Below are positions 10,835 to 21,879 of a stretch of DNA of 64,000 nucleotides, in pieces. The stretch lies in the NCBI GenBank assembly GCA_039621445.1, contig CP154955.1:61225564-61289563 (forward strand), given 5' to 3'. Numbering within the stretch: the first letter of the stretch is position 1; every line of letters begins with the position of its first letter. The DNA is from Euglena gracilis (Eukaryota > Euglenida > Euglenophyceae > Euglenales). Both the position numbers and the translations under genes were made by a program. The notes under the pieces are model-generated. The model did not search any database and was not told the origin of the DNA. It was given only the letters and a program-made list of their open reading frames with translations.

Positions 10835-11212
10835 CCCCCCCAAATAATACCCCCCGGGGCATTAGTTTTCATCCGAAGTCCCGGCCCGAGGAGGGGGGTG
10901 TTATTTGGGGGGTATTATTTCCCAAAAATTTTCGTTCCGTAGGAGCAAAAATAGCGCCAAAACCCCCCTTAGGGACATTTCTTTGGATTTTCTCATGAAA
11001 TTTAGCATTTTTTGGGAGGCCAGATGATCCAGGAAAATCGATTTTTTTCGTACTTTGTTGTCAGATGTACTTTGTTGTGATGTTTACCTACATTTTTCAG
11101 GTCAAACATCCGGGCCTTCGGCCCGAAACCAGGGGGGGGGGGGCATTCTTTCGGTGGCCAAAGTCGGACCCTGAGGAGGGTATTATTTGGGGGGGTATTA
11201 TTTGGGGGGAGG
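10835..11212. repeat. Two TATTATTTGGGG G-run elements
   Basis: At 10,838-10,922 CCCCCCAAATAATACCCCCC pairs with its inverse GGTGTTATTTGGGGGGTATT. A similar right half is at 11,172-11,212. The element near 10,840 is therefore a short inverted repeat. It follows the pattern of the TTATAAG and TTTATATTTGG elements elsewhere in the window. Confidence 0.6.
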
Positions 11213-11340
11213 GTTACAATGATCACGCCCCCCTCCCCCCCCCCCAATCAGAGGCCACAATTATGGTGGGCATGATTTTCCCTCCGAAAATAATACTCTG
11301 GATTCCAACGATCACCCCTCATCAGAAGCCACAATTTTGT

Positions 11341-11466
11341 TAAGCCGGCGTTTGAGACGCCGGGCTCAGGACAGAACCGGCGTCCCCCCCCATGGGCTTT
11401 CCGGACGCCGGTTCTGTCCTAAAGCCCGGCGTTAGGAACGCCGGTTTTGTCCAAAGCCCGGCGTCC
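11341..11466. repeat. CCGGCGTC hairpin cluster 2
   Basis: Contains GCCGGCGTTTGAGACGCCGG, GACGCCGGTTCTGTCC and GAACGCCGGTTTTGTCC units in alternating orientation. Confidence 0.75.
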
Positions 11467-11559
11467 GATTTTCATTCCTAAAAATGTCCCCAAAAGTGCC
11501 CAAAAGTGGCCCTAAGGTGCTGGTATGAGTGTTTCAACCATCAAGGACAATGAATTTTG

Positions 11560-12060
11560 CCATCTGGGGACCAGTGGGGTGGATATCCAAATCTCGTGAA
11601 AATCGGCCCAGATTTGGAAATGGAGTACCGTGCAGCGTGGAAACATCTGATGAGCACCGCTGGTCGTCTGTTGAAAAGAGCTTTCGATCGAGGGGTAACT
11701 TGGTACCCTAACGTTGCACGCAGCCCGAGATACGCTCGCGATGGTCGGATCGGCCAGAATCTGAGTCGAAACTTGTAGCAATCTTCAGTGATTTTTGGTT
11801 TAAGATGCTGAATAAACCCTACAGAAACGTTTTTCCTCTTCGAATCAACGACCTGAGGGCCTTGGGGGGGGCACCAGAGTTGTGAAATTAGGATTCCCCA
11901 CTGACAGAAAATAAGAGCTCCAGGCGACGTGGCTGAATTTGGTGGTGATCGCCAGTCGTCTGATGAAAAGAGCTTTCGATCGAGGGGTGATTTTATACCT
12001 GGACGATTGACACAGCCAGAAATACCCTCGCGATCGCCGGAATTTGGTGAAGTGCAAAGT
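11560..12060 (+). repeat. Two direct copies of a diverged segment
   Basis: AAAGAGCTTTCGATCGAGGG (about 11,675-11,695 and 11,967-11,987) recurs, followed in each copy by a TACC block and by a CTCGCGAT block. The order of shared blocks is the same, implying a duplication about 290 bp apart. No coding sense is recognised. Confidence 0.6.
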
Positions 12061-12177
12061 GGTGTGACATTGCAGATCAGTGGTCGGAGATTGGTCCTGG
12101 GAGTGTCCTTTGGCCGAAGGTTGGGGACGCCGGTTCTGTCCTGAGCCCGGCGTCTCTAAAATGCCGGCTTAAACAAG

Positions 12178-12292
12178 AGGTGGCGGACGCCGGTTCTGTC
12201 CAAAGCCCGGCGTTATGGATGCCGGTTCCGTCCGAAGGACGGAACCGGCGTCCGGAACGCCGGGCTTTGGACAGAACCGGCGTCCGCCACCT
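12178..12292. repeat. Near-perfect 56-bp-arm hairpin
   Basis: Arms 12,178-12,233 and 12,237-12,292 are inverted copies with about 3 mismatches around a 3-nt GAA loop. The arms are made of the CCGGCGTC/GGTTCTGTCC words. It lies at the right of the segment that begins with the hairpin cluster at 11,341, so the two may bracket one element. Confidence 0.85.
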
Positions 12293-12379
12293 CCTTTTTG
12301 TAGCAGTACCATTTCTTGTATAAGCACTGCCCCCCCCCCCTCTGGCACGCTTCCAGCCTTTTGGACGTGTTGGACAGGA

Positions 12380-12430
12380 ATCCTGCTTTGCACGCGGGGG
12401 TTCGGTGGTTCGATCCCGGCTGCAGCCCCA
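12380..12430 (+). pseudogene. tRNA-Ala(TGC)-like 3' half
   Basis: CCTGC TTTGCAC GCGGG forms a good anticodon arm with anticodon TGC (12,382-12,398). A T-loop TTCGATC and an acceptor-like AGCCCCA follow. No D-arm or 5' acceptor strand is present upstream, and the T-stem has a mismatch. It is read as a truncated tRNA or tRNA-derived repeat. Confidence 0.35.
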
Positions 12431-12609
12431 GGGGATATTTCATTTTTAAGGCCGCACCCCCAGGGGGGTTGGGGTGGGTCCGGCTGCACCCCCCCCCCCG
12501 GGGGCCCGAGGGGGTGAGATAACCTTTCTGGCGCCGCAGGCGCAGAAAATTTTGAGAAAATGCTTTTTCTTGGCCAAAATCGGCCTTTTTTTAGGTGGTT
12601 AGGTGCTAG

Positions 12610-12925
12610 GGGTTAAATTTTTTCAAAGAGGGGGTCCCAAAAATACAAATTTTTGGTGTTTTTGGGGGGGGCACCCAAAAAAACAAAATTTTTGGGGGGG
12701 GGGACCCAAAACCCAAAACCCAACTTTGTGATGTTCCTAAAAACCCTGCCTCCGGTCAAGGATCTTTTACCCAATTTGTGTGTGTCTCTGTGTGTTTTTG
12801 TCTGTTTTGATACATGGCTTAGCAATTGGGTCTTGGTGAGGATGGTATTGTTCTTGTAATTTTGGGGGGTCCCAAAATGGACCCAAAAATTTGGGGGGGT
12901 GCCCAAGAATCAAATATTTGGGTAT
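12610..12925. repeat. GGGTCCCAAAAAT repeats flanking a unique core
   Basis: Two G-run repeat blocks (12,628-12,720 and 12,858-12,925) flank about 130 bp of ordinary sequence. Both blocks resemble 10,497-10,582. Confidence 0.5.
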
Positions 12926-15800
12926 AAATGGCTTTTTCAGATTCCAAGGACACATTCAGGAGTCTCATGCGATTGATTGTTCCACCATCCGCGGTTGTAA
13001 CCACGGTGTACCTAGTGAGAACAAGAATAAAGGTATCAGTATCAGTCCAATGCTGCATGCCGAGGTGTAAGCCCCCCAAAGACTTGGGATTTTATTGGGT
13101 CTTGAAAACTGCAGGGGTCTTATTTTTGGGGGGGGTCTCATCTTTGGATTTTTTTGACCAACCCGGACACGAAATCATCATTTTCCAGGTTCCCAAAACA
13201 CTAAAATTTTCCTTTGGTGCTTCGCGCCATGCATAAATTGGTTCAATTCATCTTTGCCCTATTTTTTCGAACTGAAATGTCCCCAAAAAATTGAAATTGC
13301 TTTTTTTGGAATTGGGTTTTTTTTGGTAGTTTTGCTGGGAAAAGTTTCGCCATCTCCGGCACTGTGTGGGCTTATTTTAGATTTCTTGCTTGATCGGCCC
13401 GGGGGTCTTATTTGGGGGGGTTACCCATCTTGCCACCCCCCCCCCCAGGGGGGTCTGACCCCCCCAGGAAAACGGGAAACCGCCCTCCTTGTGGGCGAGG
13501 TCCTCGTTGGACATGCCAAACCTCATACTCATACATAACCACCCAAATGCTCAAAAAAGGGGCGGTCAAATAGGGGGGAGTCGGAGGGGGGGTGAAATTC
13601 GGATTTGACAGAGGGCGAATAAAAATTTTCTGCGCCTTCGGCACCCAAAGTTTTTTAAAGACCCAAATGCTCAATTGAGGGGTCAAATAAGGGGGGAGTG
13701 GTGCCCCATACTCAAAAAAATCCAAAATTTGGAGACTTACTATGAAGAGAGTTGGAATTTGTTTTGGGAAGTTTCAGACAAGGATTGTGCTTGTGGCAAT
13801 GTTAATTCAACATGAGGAATCAGCCACCTCATTCAATAAAAAATGAAGTTGAGATTTTTTTTTTGAAAAGGGATGCAAGCATTATGAGTTTAAGAGAGCA
13901 ACTGTTGACAGGTGGAATTCAAACCAAGATCATCGTGAAAGCCAAATTTTGGTGGTCGATGCCTAATTTTAGGCAGATTGAGGTTGGTGATTCCGAATTT
14001 GGGTGTTTTTTTCCTTATTTTAGGTTGAGTGATGCTTAATTTGTTGTGTGGTTGGAACCTAATTTGTCCAAATTTGTCCCACAACAAGTTCCCTCACGTC
14101 CCCCCCCCCAGACACCCCTTGGCATTTTGCCACATCGACCAAAGACTGTTCCGATGAGGAAGTTTTGTTCATCAGTGACGCGGTTTTTTTCCTTGGCAAG
14201 TTTGGTTAATCGATCCGGCACCCCCAATTAATCGCGGTTAATCGCTTGCTCCCCGTTTTGGCAGTTAACAGATCATCCCTGTAACCGCGGTGATGACCAC
14301 GGTGTGGACTAGGCCTTGTAGGTATACTGCCAAGGCATCAGTAAACATTTTTTTCATCAAAAATGGCCAAAGAATCGCCAAAAAACGACCACTGTTTGGA
14401 CCCAATAATCACCAATTTTAGGCTGCATGTGGCACGCGCAGTCGCCCCGGACCCCCCCCCCCTCGTGGCCTGCTCGCACGGCCGCTCCCCCCCCCCCCTG
14501 TGCCTAACCTCCTGTGCCGAGCCTCCAATTGGTGTTTTTGGGCCGCGCGCAGAGCGCGCAGCCCCCAAAATTGCCATTTTATGTCCGATAATGGCCCCAG
14601 AACAGTTGCGATGTTTTTCGCGAAAAAATTTTTCTTGGGGAAGCTGGGCACAGGGGGGGGGACGGCTGTAGCTGCGGAGAGCTGAGCGGCTGCGCGGGGG
14701 GTCCCGGACATGGCTAGCCAAATTGAACGCTAAAAACCCCAAAATTCCAAAACCGCATTTTTTCACACCTTCCAAAATTTCAACATTTTTTCAAAGTTTT
14801 TATTTTGACAGGTTTTTGAAACGAAAACAGTCCCGCCACCGCCCCCCCCCCCCATTATCAGTGCCCATAATTGCAAAAAACTGGAGCCCAGACAGATTAT
14901 CAAGGCGCACGGCCACCACGGCGGGGGGGGGGCCAATGCCCATTCTTCCAAAAAATTGAAGCCCAGGCACCGTCCCGTACCTGACCAGTGGGTTCCGGAT
15001 TTTGCCTGGGGGGTCATTTGTGGGTGGGGGTCCAATTTTCAAAGGAAAACCGCTTGGGCAGGGATGGCTGGAAAAAAAAATCGGTCCTAGGGGGTGCTTT
15101 GCCTAACAGCTAGCAGGGAAGCCAGGCTCCAGGGCGCACACAAGGGTTGGATAAAGTTTCACATGAAATGCAAGGAAACCTTCTTCGGGAGGGTATTTCG
15201 ACATCTTGCTGCAAGGCTCAGGTGAATTACCGCAGGGCATTCCGGCACATTGTATGACAAGGGGTATTGTTTCCCGACATGTCTTTAACTTTAGTGTGGC
15301 CAACGCACGTTCGGCTCTTTCCTGACAGCTTTTTGGTAATTTTCCTTCGGCACATTATAATGCCTTGGTCGAGCCGCAGGATTCCCATCAGGTATTTTTG
15401 GAAAGAGTCAAGGGAGATGGCAAAAATGGGTGAATATTTATTAGAAGAAGAGCCCCAGAAAATCCCCCCAACCCTCCAAGGTCCGAATCCGAAAGGGAAA
15501 AGGAAATTTTGGAAACCCCCACACCGAGGTATACAACAAAAATTAGGCAAAACGCAATCTTGACCTTTAAATGAACATTTTTTTTTACTCCAACCCCAAG
15601 AGAACCCCACCGCCAAGCACATTGACACAGGAACAGGAAAAACTTTTCGTGTTCACCCCTCCCACACACACGTGCACGCACATGGGGTGCTCGTCTGCAC
15701 CAGATTTTGGGATTGGGGTGTGAGGCAGAACAAACTTTTGCCAACCTCCTCTCAAGCCAACACACCTAGTCACTTTGGGTTAAAGGTCCATGTGTAGAAA
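12926..15800. other. No gene seen; scattered repeats
   Basis: Contains a tandem pair based on ACCCAAATGCTCAA and GGGGTCAAATA (13,540-13,700), a copy of the TTGCAAAAAACTGGAGCCCA family (14,868-14,935), poly-C runs and AT-rich sequence. Open frames here lack domain matches or conserved character. Confidence 0.45.
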
Positions 15801-15825
15801 GGTGGCCTGAAGTTGAAGTCTGTAT

Positions 15826-15908
15826 GGTCAGATGGTCGAGCGGTCCAAGACGGCAGCTTCAGGTGCTGTTCTCCTCCGGGGGCGTGGGTTCAAATCCCAC
15901 TCTGATCA
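15826..15908 (+). tRNA. tRNA-Leu (CAG)
   Basis: An 83-nt cloverleaf. The acceptor GGTCAGA pairs with TCTGATC (one G-U). The D-arm is leucine-like, the anticodon arm GCAGC-TTCAGGT-GCTGT gives anticodon CAG, there is a long variable arm, and the T-arm is GTGGG-TTCAAAT-CCCAC. The discriminator is A. The long variable arm is as expected for a class II tRNA. It stands 60 bp from an oppositely oriented tRNA-Lys copy. Confidence 0.93.
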
Positions 15909-15968
15909 GTTCTTTCCTGTTTTCTGTTTTTCTGCGTTATGTACACAAAGCCAAACCCGTCAAAAGTG

Positions 15969-16041
15969 CACCGCCCGCGGGGCTCGAACCCGCGACCACA
16001 AGGTTAAGGGCCTTGCGCTCTACCGACTGAGCTAGAGCGGC
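15969..16041 (-). tRNA. tRNA-Lys (CTT) copy with C33
   Basis: A 73-nt cloverleaf on the minus strand with acceptor GCCGCTC/GGGCGGT and T-arm GCGGG-TTCGAGC-CCCGC. Over the tRNA body it differs from the copy at 23,111-23,183 at one position by my reading: anticodon loop CCCTTAA instead of CTCTTAA. The nearly invariant U33 is therefore C. All stems are intact, so it is either a recent non-functional copy or a tRNA with an unusual loop. Confidence 0.85.
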
Positions 16042-17045
16042 TTGATAGCAATTACTGTTAATTCTTTTTTAAACATTCTCAAAATAAAAAAGAAACGAAA
16101 AGTTTTTTATCAGTTTTTGATTTGGTTTGTGTCAGATTTTTTCCAGTCCCCACGACAGTAGAGGAGGATTCGGGGCCCTTAAGAACTTCAGGCTTAAAAC
16201 TTTGTCAGAAGCCCAACAAAAGCAGGTTCCTCTTTTGGGCAAATAATGGACCGTTCCCCTCTCCTACTTGGTATTTTTTGGCGAAAGAACTAAGGTGAAG
16301 CCTGCAGGGGCCCAGGGTTGAAAAAGCACCTCCAGGGTTGTTGAAAAGATGCCTTCTCAAGGGGAGGGTCCACCCACCACCATTTTCCCCCGGGCAGCTG
16401 GTTTAAGTCCCCCCCACGGTCGCAATGCAAAGCACCAAAAAAAATTCGAAGCGTCAAAAATGTCCAAAAATGCAGAGATTTGAAGGTTTTGTGAGGTACC
16501 CCTGGGGGGGGGGGCTCGGTTTCGCGGCCAATAAGGATATTTCACGATATTTTTACGCGATAAATTCAAGATTTTCGATAACCCGAAGTTAGCCAACGTC
16601 CATCTTTGTTCAGAATCCCTGTGAAATGTGCTTTCTATTTTGGGGTCATTTGTTGGGGTCAAAAAAGATTGCAAAATTGGAGCCCACGGTCAAGTGTGGG
16701 GGGGTGGGGGGTGGGAGGGATGATTGACAATGGGGGTGGGGGGGGCAGCCCCCCCCCACATTGGTTGCCATTGGACCCCATTGGTGGCTGTGGGCCATAA
16801 TCGCTTGTTTCGGGGTTTGGGGTATGGGGGGGGGGTGTCCGTGAATATCCAGTGTGGGCTCCACTTTTCGTAATATCTCATATGATCATTTCGTGTCCCG
16901 ATATCCTGATTTGGAGAATCCCAAAATCGCCCAAAAACAACAAAAAAGCATGTCCCCAATGAAGCCGATATTTCACAATGTTTTTTCAATAAATTCAAGA
17001 TTTCGATAAATTCGATATGGGATGCCGTTTTTGTAATATATACAG
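16042..17045. other. No gene seen
   Basis: AT-rich DNA with a duplicated segment containing GATAAATTCAAGATTTTCGATA-like sequence (about 16,555-16,580 and 16,985-17,015) and a GTGTGGGCTCCA module near 16,850. Confidence 0.4.
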
Positions 17046-17861
17046 CAGGGATCCTCACACGTCCTGAAAAGGAAATTCACGGAAATTCACGGAGGATCAC
17101 GGAAATGGGCGGAAGGCCATTTTCACGGAAATCACGGAAAATCACGGAAATTCACGGATGAGGAGGAGGGCTCGGAAAATTTTTTGGTCTTTTTTTTTCG
17201 AATGTGTTTTGTTTGTGCAGACACATTTTGATGGGATGCTTTGCTTATTCTCTGCCTTTCCAAACGGACAATGTCGTCCAATTCATTTTTTTTGTAATTT
17301 TTCTTCCTAGCCGGGACACCCCACTGAAGCAGTTGGATTTTCGAAGAAGCAAAACCTCACCCAGACAATCACAGATGATTTTGTGGCTGTTTTCCTCCAT
17401 TCTGGTCTCCCGGTCACAAAATTGGACCTCGAAAGCAGAGGTATTCTCCAAAAATACACACAAGTTGAGGGCGTCTGGGTTTTATGACCTTCCACCTTCC
17501 CGCCCAGGCTGCATGTGGAAGGGTCAATCGCTATATCGGTCTGCTGACAGGGTTTTGACAACCCATTTAGGGGCAATCAAGAAAAAAATTCACGGACAAA
17601 AGGTTGTTTTTTCCCCTCCTGTACGTTTTTTATTTTCATTTTGAGGTGCGAATAGGAATTGGGGGATCTCCAGGACTATATTATGGAGAAACGATCTGCT
17701 GCCACAACCGCCCAAATATGGCTCCAGTGCAGAATGGAATGTGGCCTTTGACCTTTTCCGGAAACAGGAAATTCACGGAAATTCACGGAAAATCACGGAA
17801 AATCACGGAAAATCACGGATACATTTTGGCCTCGGCCAGCACGGACGTGTGAGGATCCCTG
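17046..17861. mobile_element. 816-bp hAT-type element with TCACGGAAA arrays
   Basis: Terminal inverted repeats of 19 bp are perfect: CAGGGATCCTCACACGTCC at 17,046-17,064 and its complement at 17,843-17,861. TATACAG lies directly outside both ends (17,039-17,045 and 17,862-17,868), a 7-bp direct duplication close to the 8 bp made by hAT transposases. Just inside each end is an array of ATCACGGAAA/TTCACGGAAA decamers (about 17,079-17,157 left, 17,768-17,820 right), both in the same orientation. The middle has no transposase-like reading. It is read as non-autonomous. Confidence 0.88.
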
Positions 17862-17884
17862 TATACAGCCACCGAATAAATTTG

Positions 17885-18116
17885 GTGAAAATGAAATCGC
17901 AAAATCAAAAAACTGGCGAAGTCAAAAATATATATACATATATGTATGTGTGTGTGTGTGTGTGTATATATGAAAATGAAATCGCAAAATCAAAAAACTG
18001 GCGAAGTCAAAAATATATATATACATATATGCACGTGTGTGTATATATATAATATATATACATATATATATGTGTGTGTGTGTAATATATATATATATAT
18101 ATATATATGTTTCTAT
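17885..18116. repeat. Tandem duplication with GT/TA microsatellites
   Basis: AAAATGAAATCGCAAAATCA followed by an AACTGGCGAAGTC block occurs twice (from about 17,888 and 17,972), each followed by TATA and GT repeats. A longer TA run is at 18,084-18,108. Confidence 0.85.
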
Positions 18117-18387
18117 ATGTGGTCATAAAAATGAGGAATTGCAAATACTGGCTCTTACACTAGACATTTACCCCCACACCCCCCACACCCTCCCACCGAG
18201 ATCCCAGCGGTGCCCAGCCTCCTCGCGGTGGGAGGGGGGTAACGTGTCGAAAGGCACAGCAAACCGGGCAACAAATTTCTGAGACGAGGTGGACACCTCT
18301 TTGCCCCCCTTCACGATGTTCAACGCCGACCCTCGTCCCCTCGACCCCCCCCCCCTTCAGTCCCTCACCGGACCCAATGGGGGGGGG

Positions 18388-18700
18388 GTAGGGAGTGCTC
18401 GGCCGACTAATTGGTCGGTAGCTAGTCGGCGGGGGGGTAGTGGGTAGTCGACCGACTAGTCGGCCGACTACCCATTCTAATGTACTAACGGGTCAAAACC
18501 GCCGACTTTTAAGCCCCCCCCTGGGAAAAAAAATTTGTCTAAATCACCTCAACGCCGGTCAAAACCCACCCAAATGGCTCCAGAACCCCCCAATTGGGGG
18601 TGAATATGCAAAAAAAATTGGGGGAAAATGTCCATTTTGGGCCACTTTTGACAAAAGTACACCTCTCCGCATTGAATTTTCAATAGGCGGGGGGGGCTCC
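18388..18700 (+). repeat. GTCGGCCGACTA family, copy 3
   Basis: Plus-orientation copy with the palindromic block, the core TCTAATGTACTAACGGGTCA, and the downstream AATTGGGGGTGAATATGCAA and TGTCCATTTTGGGCCACTTT modules. Confidence 0.8.
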
Positions 18701-19350
18701 GCCCCCCCTGCACCCCCCCCCTCAAATAACAAAATCCCTCCTGTGCTCGGGGGCTAAGTCGTTTTTGTGGCTTACTTTGGCGTAGGCGGGGGGGCTCCGC
18801 CCCCCCCCCCCGCACCCCCCCCTCAAATAACAAAATCCCTTCTATGTTGGCAATAGACTTGGAGGGATAAGACCCTTTTTTTGTGCAAATTTTGACCACA
18901 AAAACGACTTAGCCCCCGAATATGTTGCCAACAGAGAAGGGATTTTGTTATTTGAGGGGGGGGGTGCGGGGGGGGCGGAGCCCCCCCCGCCTATACCAAA
19001 GTGAGCCACAAAAACGACTTAGCCCCCGAGTATGTTGCCAACACAGAAGGGATTTTGTTATTTGAGTCTCGGATTGGGGTGGAGGGGGGAGTTTTCTGCC
19101 TCTCGTGATGCACAACGCAGATTGCAGATTGCATTTCTAAAGGATTTTAATGTAATCCCTGTTTCATCATTGGTTTTTTACCCCTCCGGACCCCCATCAA
19201 GGGCCCACCGACCCCCCACTGACCAAAGATTTCCATCTGGGGGTGTTTATTTAGGCGTAAGACACTTATTTGGGCCCATCTGGACCATTTCCGGGTGATT
19301 TGGGCCCGCCACAGACCATTTTTATGACCGCCGACTAGCCACCGACTAGT
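18701..19350 (+). repeat. CTCAAATAACAAAATCCCTT modules
   Basis: Alternating inverted copies of the CTCAAATAACAAAATCCCTT module occur near 18,720, 18,822, 18,938 and 19,049, separated by GGGGGGCTCCGCCCCCC hairpins. They are followed by the TTGGTTTTTTACCCCTCC and CCATTTCCGGGTGATT modules, which recur at 24,800-25,060 and 6110-6420. Confidence 0.75.
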
Positions 19351-20126
19351 TTCCATTGGACTTTGTCCCCCGGGTCCTGCAACGCCAGCCCGCCGGCCGG
19401 CTGCACGATCCCCGGCTGCGGCTGGGCCGCTGCCCGTCCTCCCAGGGCTCCAACGCCCCATCCCCCCTGCAGCCCAGCCCCGCCACGCCCAGCCCCAGGA
19501 GCAGCAGCCCCTCCCTCCCGCCCCCCCGCCCCTCCTCTCCCCCCCATTATCATTATCAGGGTCAGAAGGTAGGTAAATGTCCAGTCTGGGCTTCCATTCT
19601 TTGCAACAATGGGTAATGATAATGGGATTAGGATTAGGATTAGAAGTGCCCCACATCACTGCAATGCCCAAGGTCGACAGGGCCAGAATGGTGCCTCCAA
19701 GGGGTCTACCCAGGGCCCGGATGCTGCTCCATCATGAGCGTTGTACAGGGGTGGGGTGGTAGGAGTGAATGGGGTGAGCCACGTTCGACACCGGCTGCCC
19801 GGCAGCGGGCATGGGCAACGGCACGGGTTGGTCCCAGGTCCCAGCAGGCCGAGTGTGTGCTCGGAGGCAGTGTAGAGGGGGTGAGGGACAGGGCGCCCCC
19901 CCCCCCGCTGCGATGGCCGAAGGCCACTGGACCCCCCATTGGTGGAAACACCAAGAGCCAGCGCCACTTGAGCCAGCTCCTGAACCGAATTTTCCCCCTC
20001 TTTTTTCTATTTCCCACAAGCATGATCCCCCCCAGGATGTCACAGGAATGCAACCAACGGGAATACATTTAATGCAAAAAATTGTATGCAACATTCCACA
20101 TGGAACACCTGTGAGCGTACCAAGAA
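19351..20126. other. GC-rich patch, no gene assigned
   Basis: 19,370-19,550 is proline/alanine-rich in several frames on both strands, with no domain and no convincing splice frame. A 21-bp identity (ACACCAAGAGCCAGCGCCACT minus its last base) occurs near 19,947 and 21,238. Confidence 0.3.
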
Positions 20127-20533
20127 AAAACCCCAAATACAACCCCCCCCCAAATATAAAACCCCCCTGGGGAACTTGAAATCCCGCCCGAATATGAAAC
20201 CCCCCATCAGGCATGAAGCGCCGGAAGGAAAAAAACTCGACAAAGTCTCTCCTGAAATTGTGGTTTTTGGCAGATTTGGGAGCAATTTTTGCCAAAAACG
20301 TGTGAAAATTGCTCCTTCGCCCGAAAAGTGACGTTTTTTGGACCCCCAAGGGTGGGCGTATTTGTGATTTTGGACGGAAAAAGTGACTACTGGATCCCGC
20401 CAGGAAGTTGATTTTTTGATGGAATACAAAGCCCCCCCAAATATGAAACCCCCCCGTGGGGGTCTTGAAATTTCCCCCCAAATATAAAACCGGGGGGGGG
20501 GGGTTTATATTTGGGGGAGGTTTACAAAAGTAC
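20127..20533 (-). mobile_element. TTTATATTTGGGG element, copy 1
   Basis: About 400 bp bounded by CCCCCCAAATATAAAAC blocks on the left and GGTTTATATTTGGGGG on the right, each doubled. The interior (GACTACTGGATCCCGCCAGG, TGTGAAAATTGCTCCTTCGC) is the reverse complement of the copy at 53,641-54,040 in the VAC14 gene. Confidence 0.8.
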
Positions 20534-20779
20534 AACCAGAAACGACCCCCGTATGCGGCGGTCCTTGTAGTGTGTGGGCCTGGGTTCTGCCTTCCACGCC
20601 ACACTGCCGCCATGTGTACTGCCCCCACCCGCTGCCTTTCCGTCCGCACCGCCCTATACCCGTACACCCCGCCCAGAGCGTTGTTGCCAGCATCAGCCAG
20701 CTTCCAGCAAGGCGTAAATTTTCAAAAAAAATAATACAGTTTTTTTCAAGGCGTTTTTTTTGAAGGTTTTTTTTGAAAA

Positions 20780-20930
20780 ATTCAGTCTATTTTTTCAGGA
20801 CCATCCTGGCATCGAATGGGGTCCAAAACAAATTGAAATACACATTTTTTCGGATGGACAATGCTCCAGCGATGACAGATATAATTCTTCTTCTCGGAGT
20901 TGGTTTGTTTTTGCCGGCGCAATGACGTAC
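20780..20930 (+). mobile_element. Degenerate family D fragment
   Basis: Contains diverged GAATGGGGTCCAAAA, a GGATGGACAATGCTCCA block and TGTTTTTGCCGG in family D order and in plus orientation. No termini are seen. Confidence 0.35.
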
Positions 20931-20949
20931 ACTGGGGGGGGGGGGTTGT

Positions 20950-21110
20950 GGGTCTTCGGCCGACTACCCAATTGGCTGGCTGACTCTCCGAGTCGGCGAG
21001 ACGGGGTGGGGGAGGGGGATAGTGGGTAGTCGGCCTGCCAGTCAGCGATTTACCCACTTTGATGTACTAACGGGTCAAGTTCGCCGACTTTAAGCCCCCC
21101 CAGGGATTCT
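20950..21110 (+). repeat. GTCGGCCGACTA family, copy 4
   Basis: Diverged palindromic block followed by the core GATGTACTAACGGGTCAAG and TTTAAGCCCCCCC. Confidence 0.7.
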
Positions 21111-21307
21111 TTTTTGTCGTGGACCCCGGGAGGGGGGGGGGAGGGTGGTTTTGGTTTGGTTTGGTATGGCTCTCATACAAGGCGCAGTGCCGCGGGTCAG
21201 CGTGGGCATAGCCAAGCAACACGCCGCCCACGGACACACCAAGAGCCAGCGCCACTCGTAGAACAACGACAGGGACTGAAAAAGACAAGGAGGGGGGGAC
21301 AAGGGGT

Positions 21308-21480
21308 GAGGTATTGCAAAAACTGGCTCCTACACTGGACATTTACCCCCCCCCCCGCCCCCCCCCACCCCCCCCCACACTTGTCTAGTGTAGGAGCCAG
21401 TTTTTGCAATATATGGGGTGGTATTGCAAAAACTGGCTCCTACACTGGACATTTACCCCCACACCCCCCCCCCAACACCC
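21308..21480. repeat. TTGCAAAAACTGGCTCCTAC inverted and tandem copies
   Basis: Three copies of a module starting ATTGCAAAAACTGGCTCCTA: plus at 21,313, minus ending near 21,412, plus at 21,424. Each ends in ACATTTACCCCC and a poly-C tract. The first two form a hairpin of about 40-bp arms. Single related modules are near 18,147, 22,640 and 25,676. Confidence 0.8.
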
Positions 21481-21879
21481 CCCCACTCCCCCCCCGCACC
21501 TCCCCCACACCCTCCCACCCCCCCCATACCCCCCACCCCCCCACACTTGACCAGTGTGAGTTCGGCGCTAGATGTATTTTGGACCCATTTTGGGACCTAT
21601 GTTGGCAAATTGGAGGTCCCTCCAAAACCCGCCCAAAACCGCATTTTTTTCACACCGTCCAAATTTCACAATTTTCTCACAGGTTTGAATGCCGTAGGTT
21701 TTTGAAACAAAAAAAATGGTTGAAATACCAAAAATTTGCCAAGAGAAAAAATGTCAATAAAATTTGAGTGTGCCAAAACGTAGGGCAGTTTTTTTGATTT
21801 TGCAATTTTATCACCACCCCTGAAAACAACTTAAGCCTGAAAATTTTGGTATTTTTTTCATGAAAATGTATGTTTTTTC

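Noticed and set aside
19600-19650. GATTAG repeats as interstitial telomere sequence
   Set aside because: Only three imperfect units; too short to support a telomere relic.
19732-20667. 311-codon minus-strand open frame
   Set aside because: It runs through the TTTATATTTGGGG element and GC-rich low-complexity sequence; no domain is recognised.
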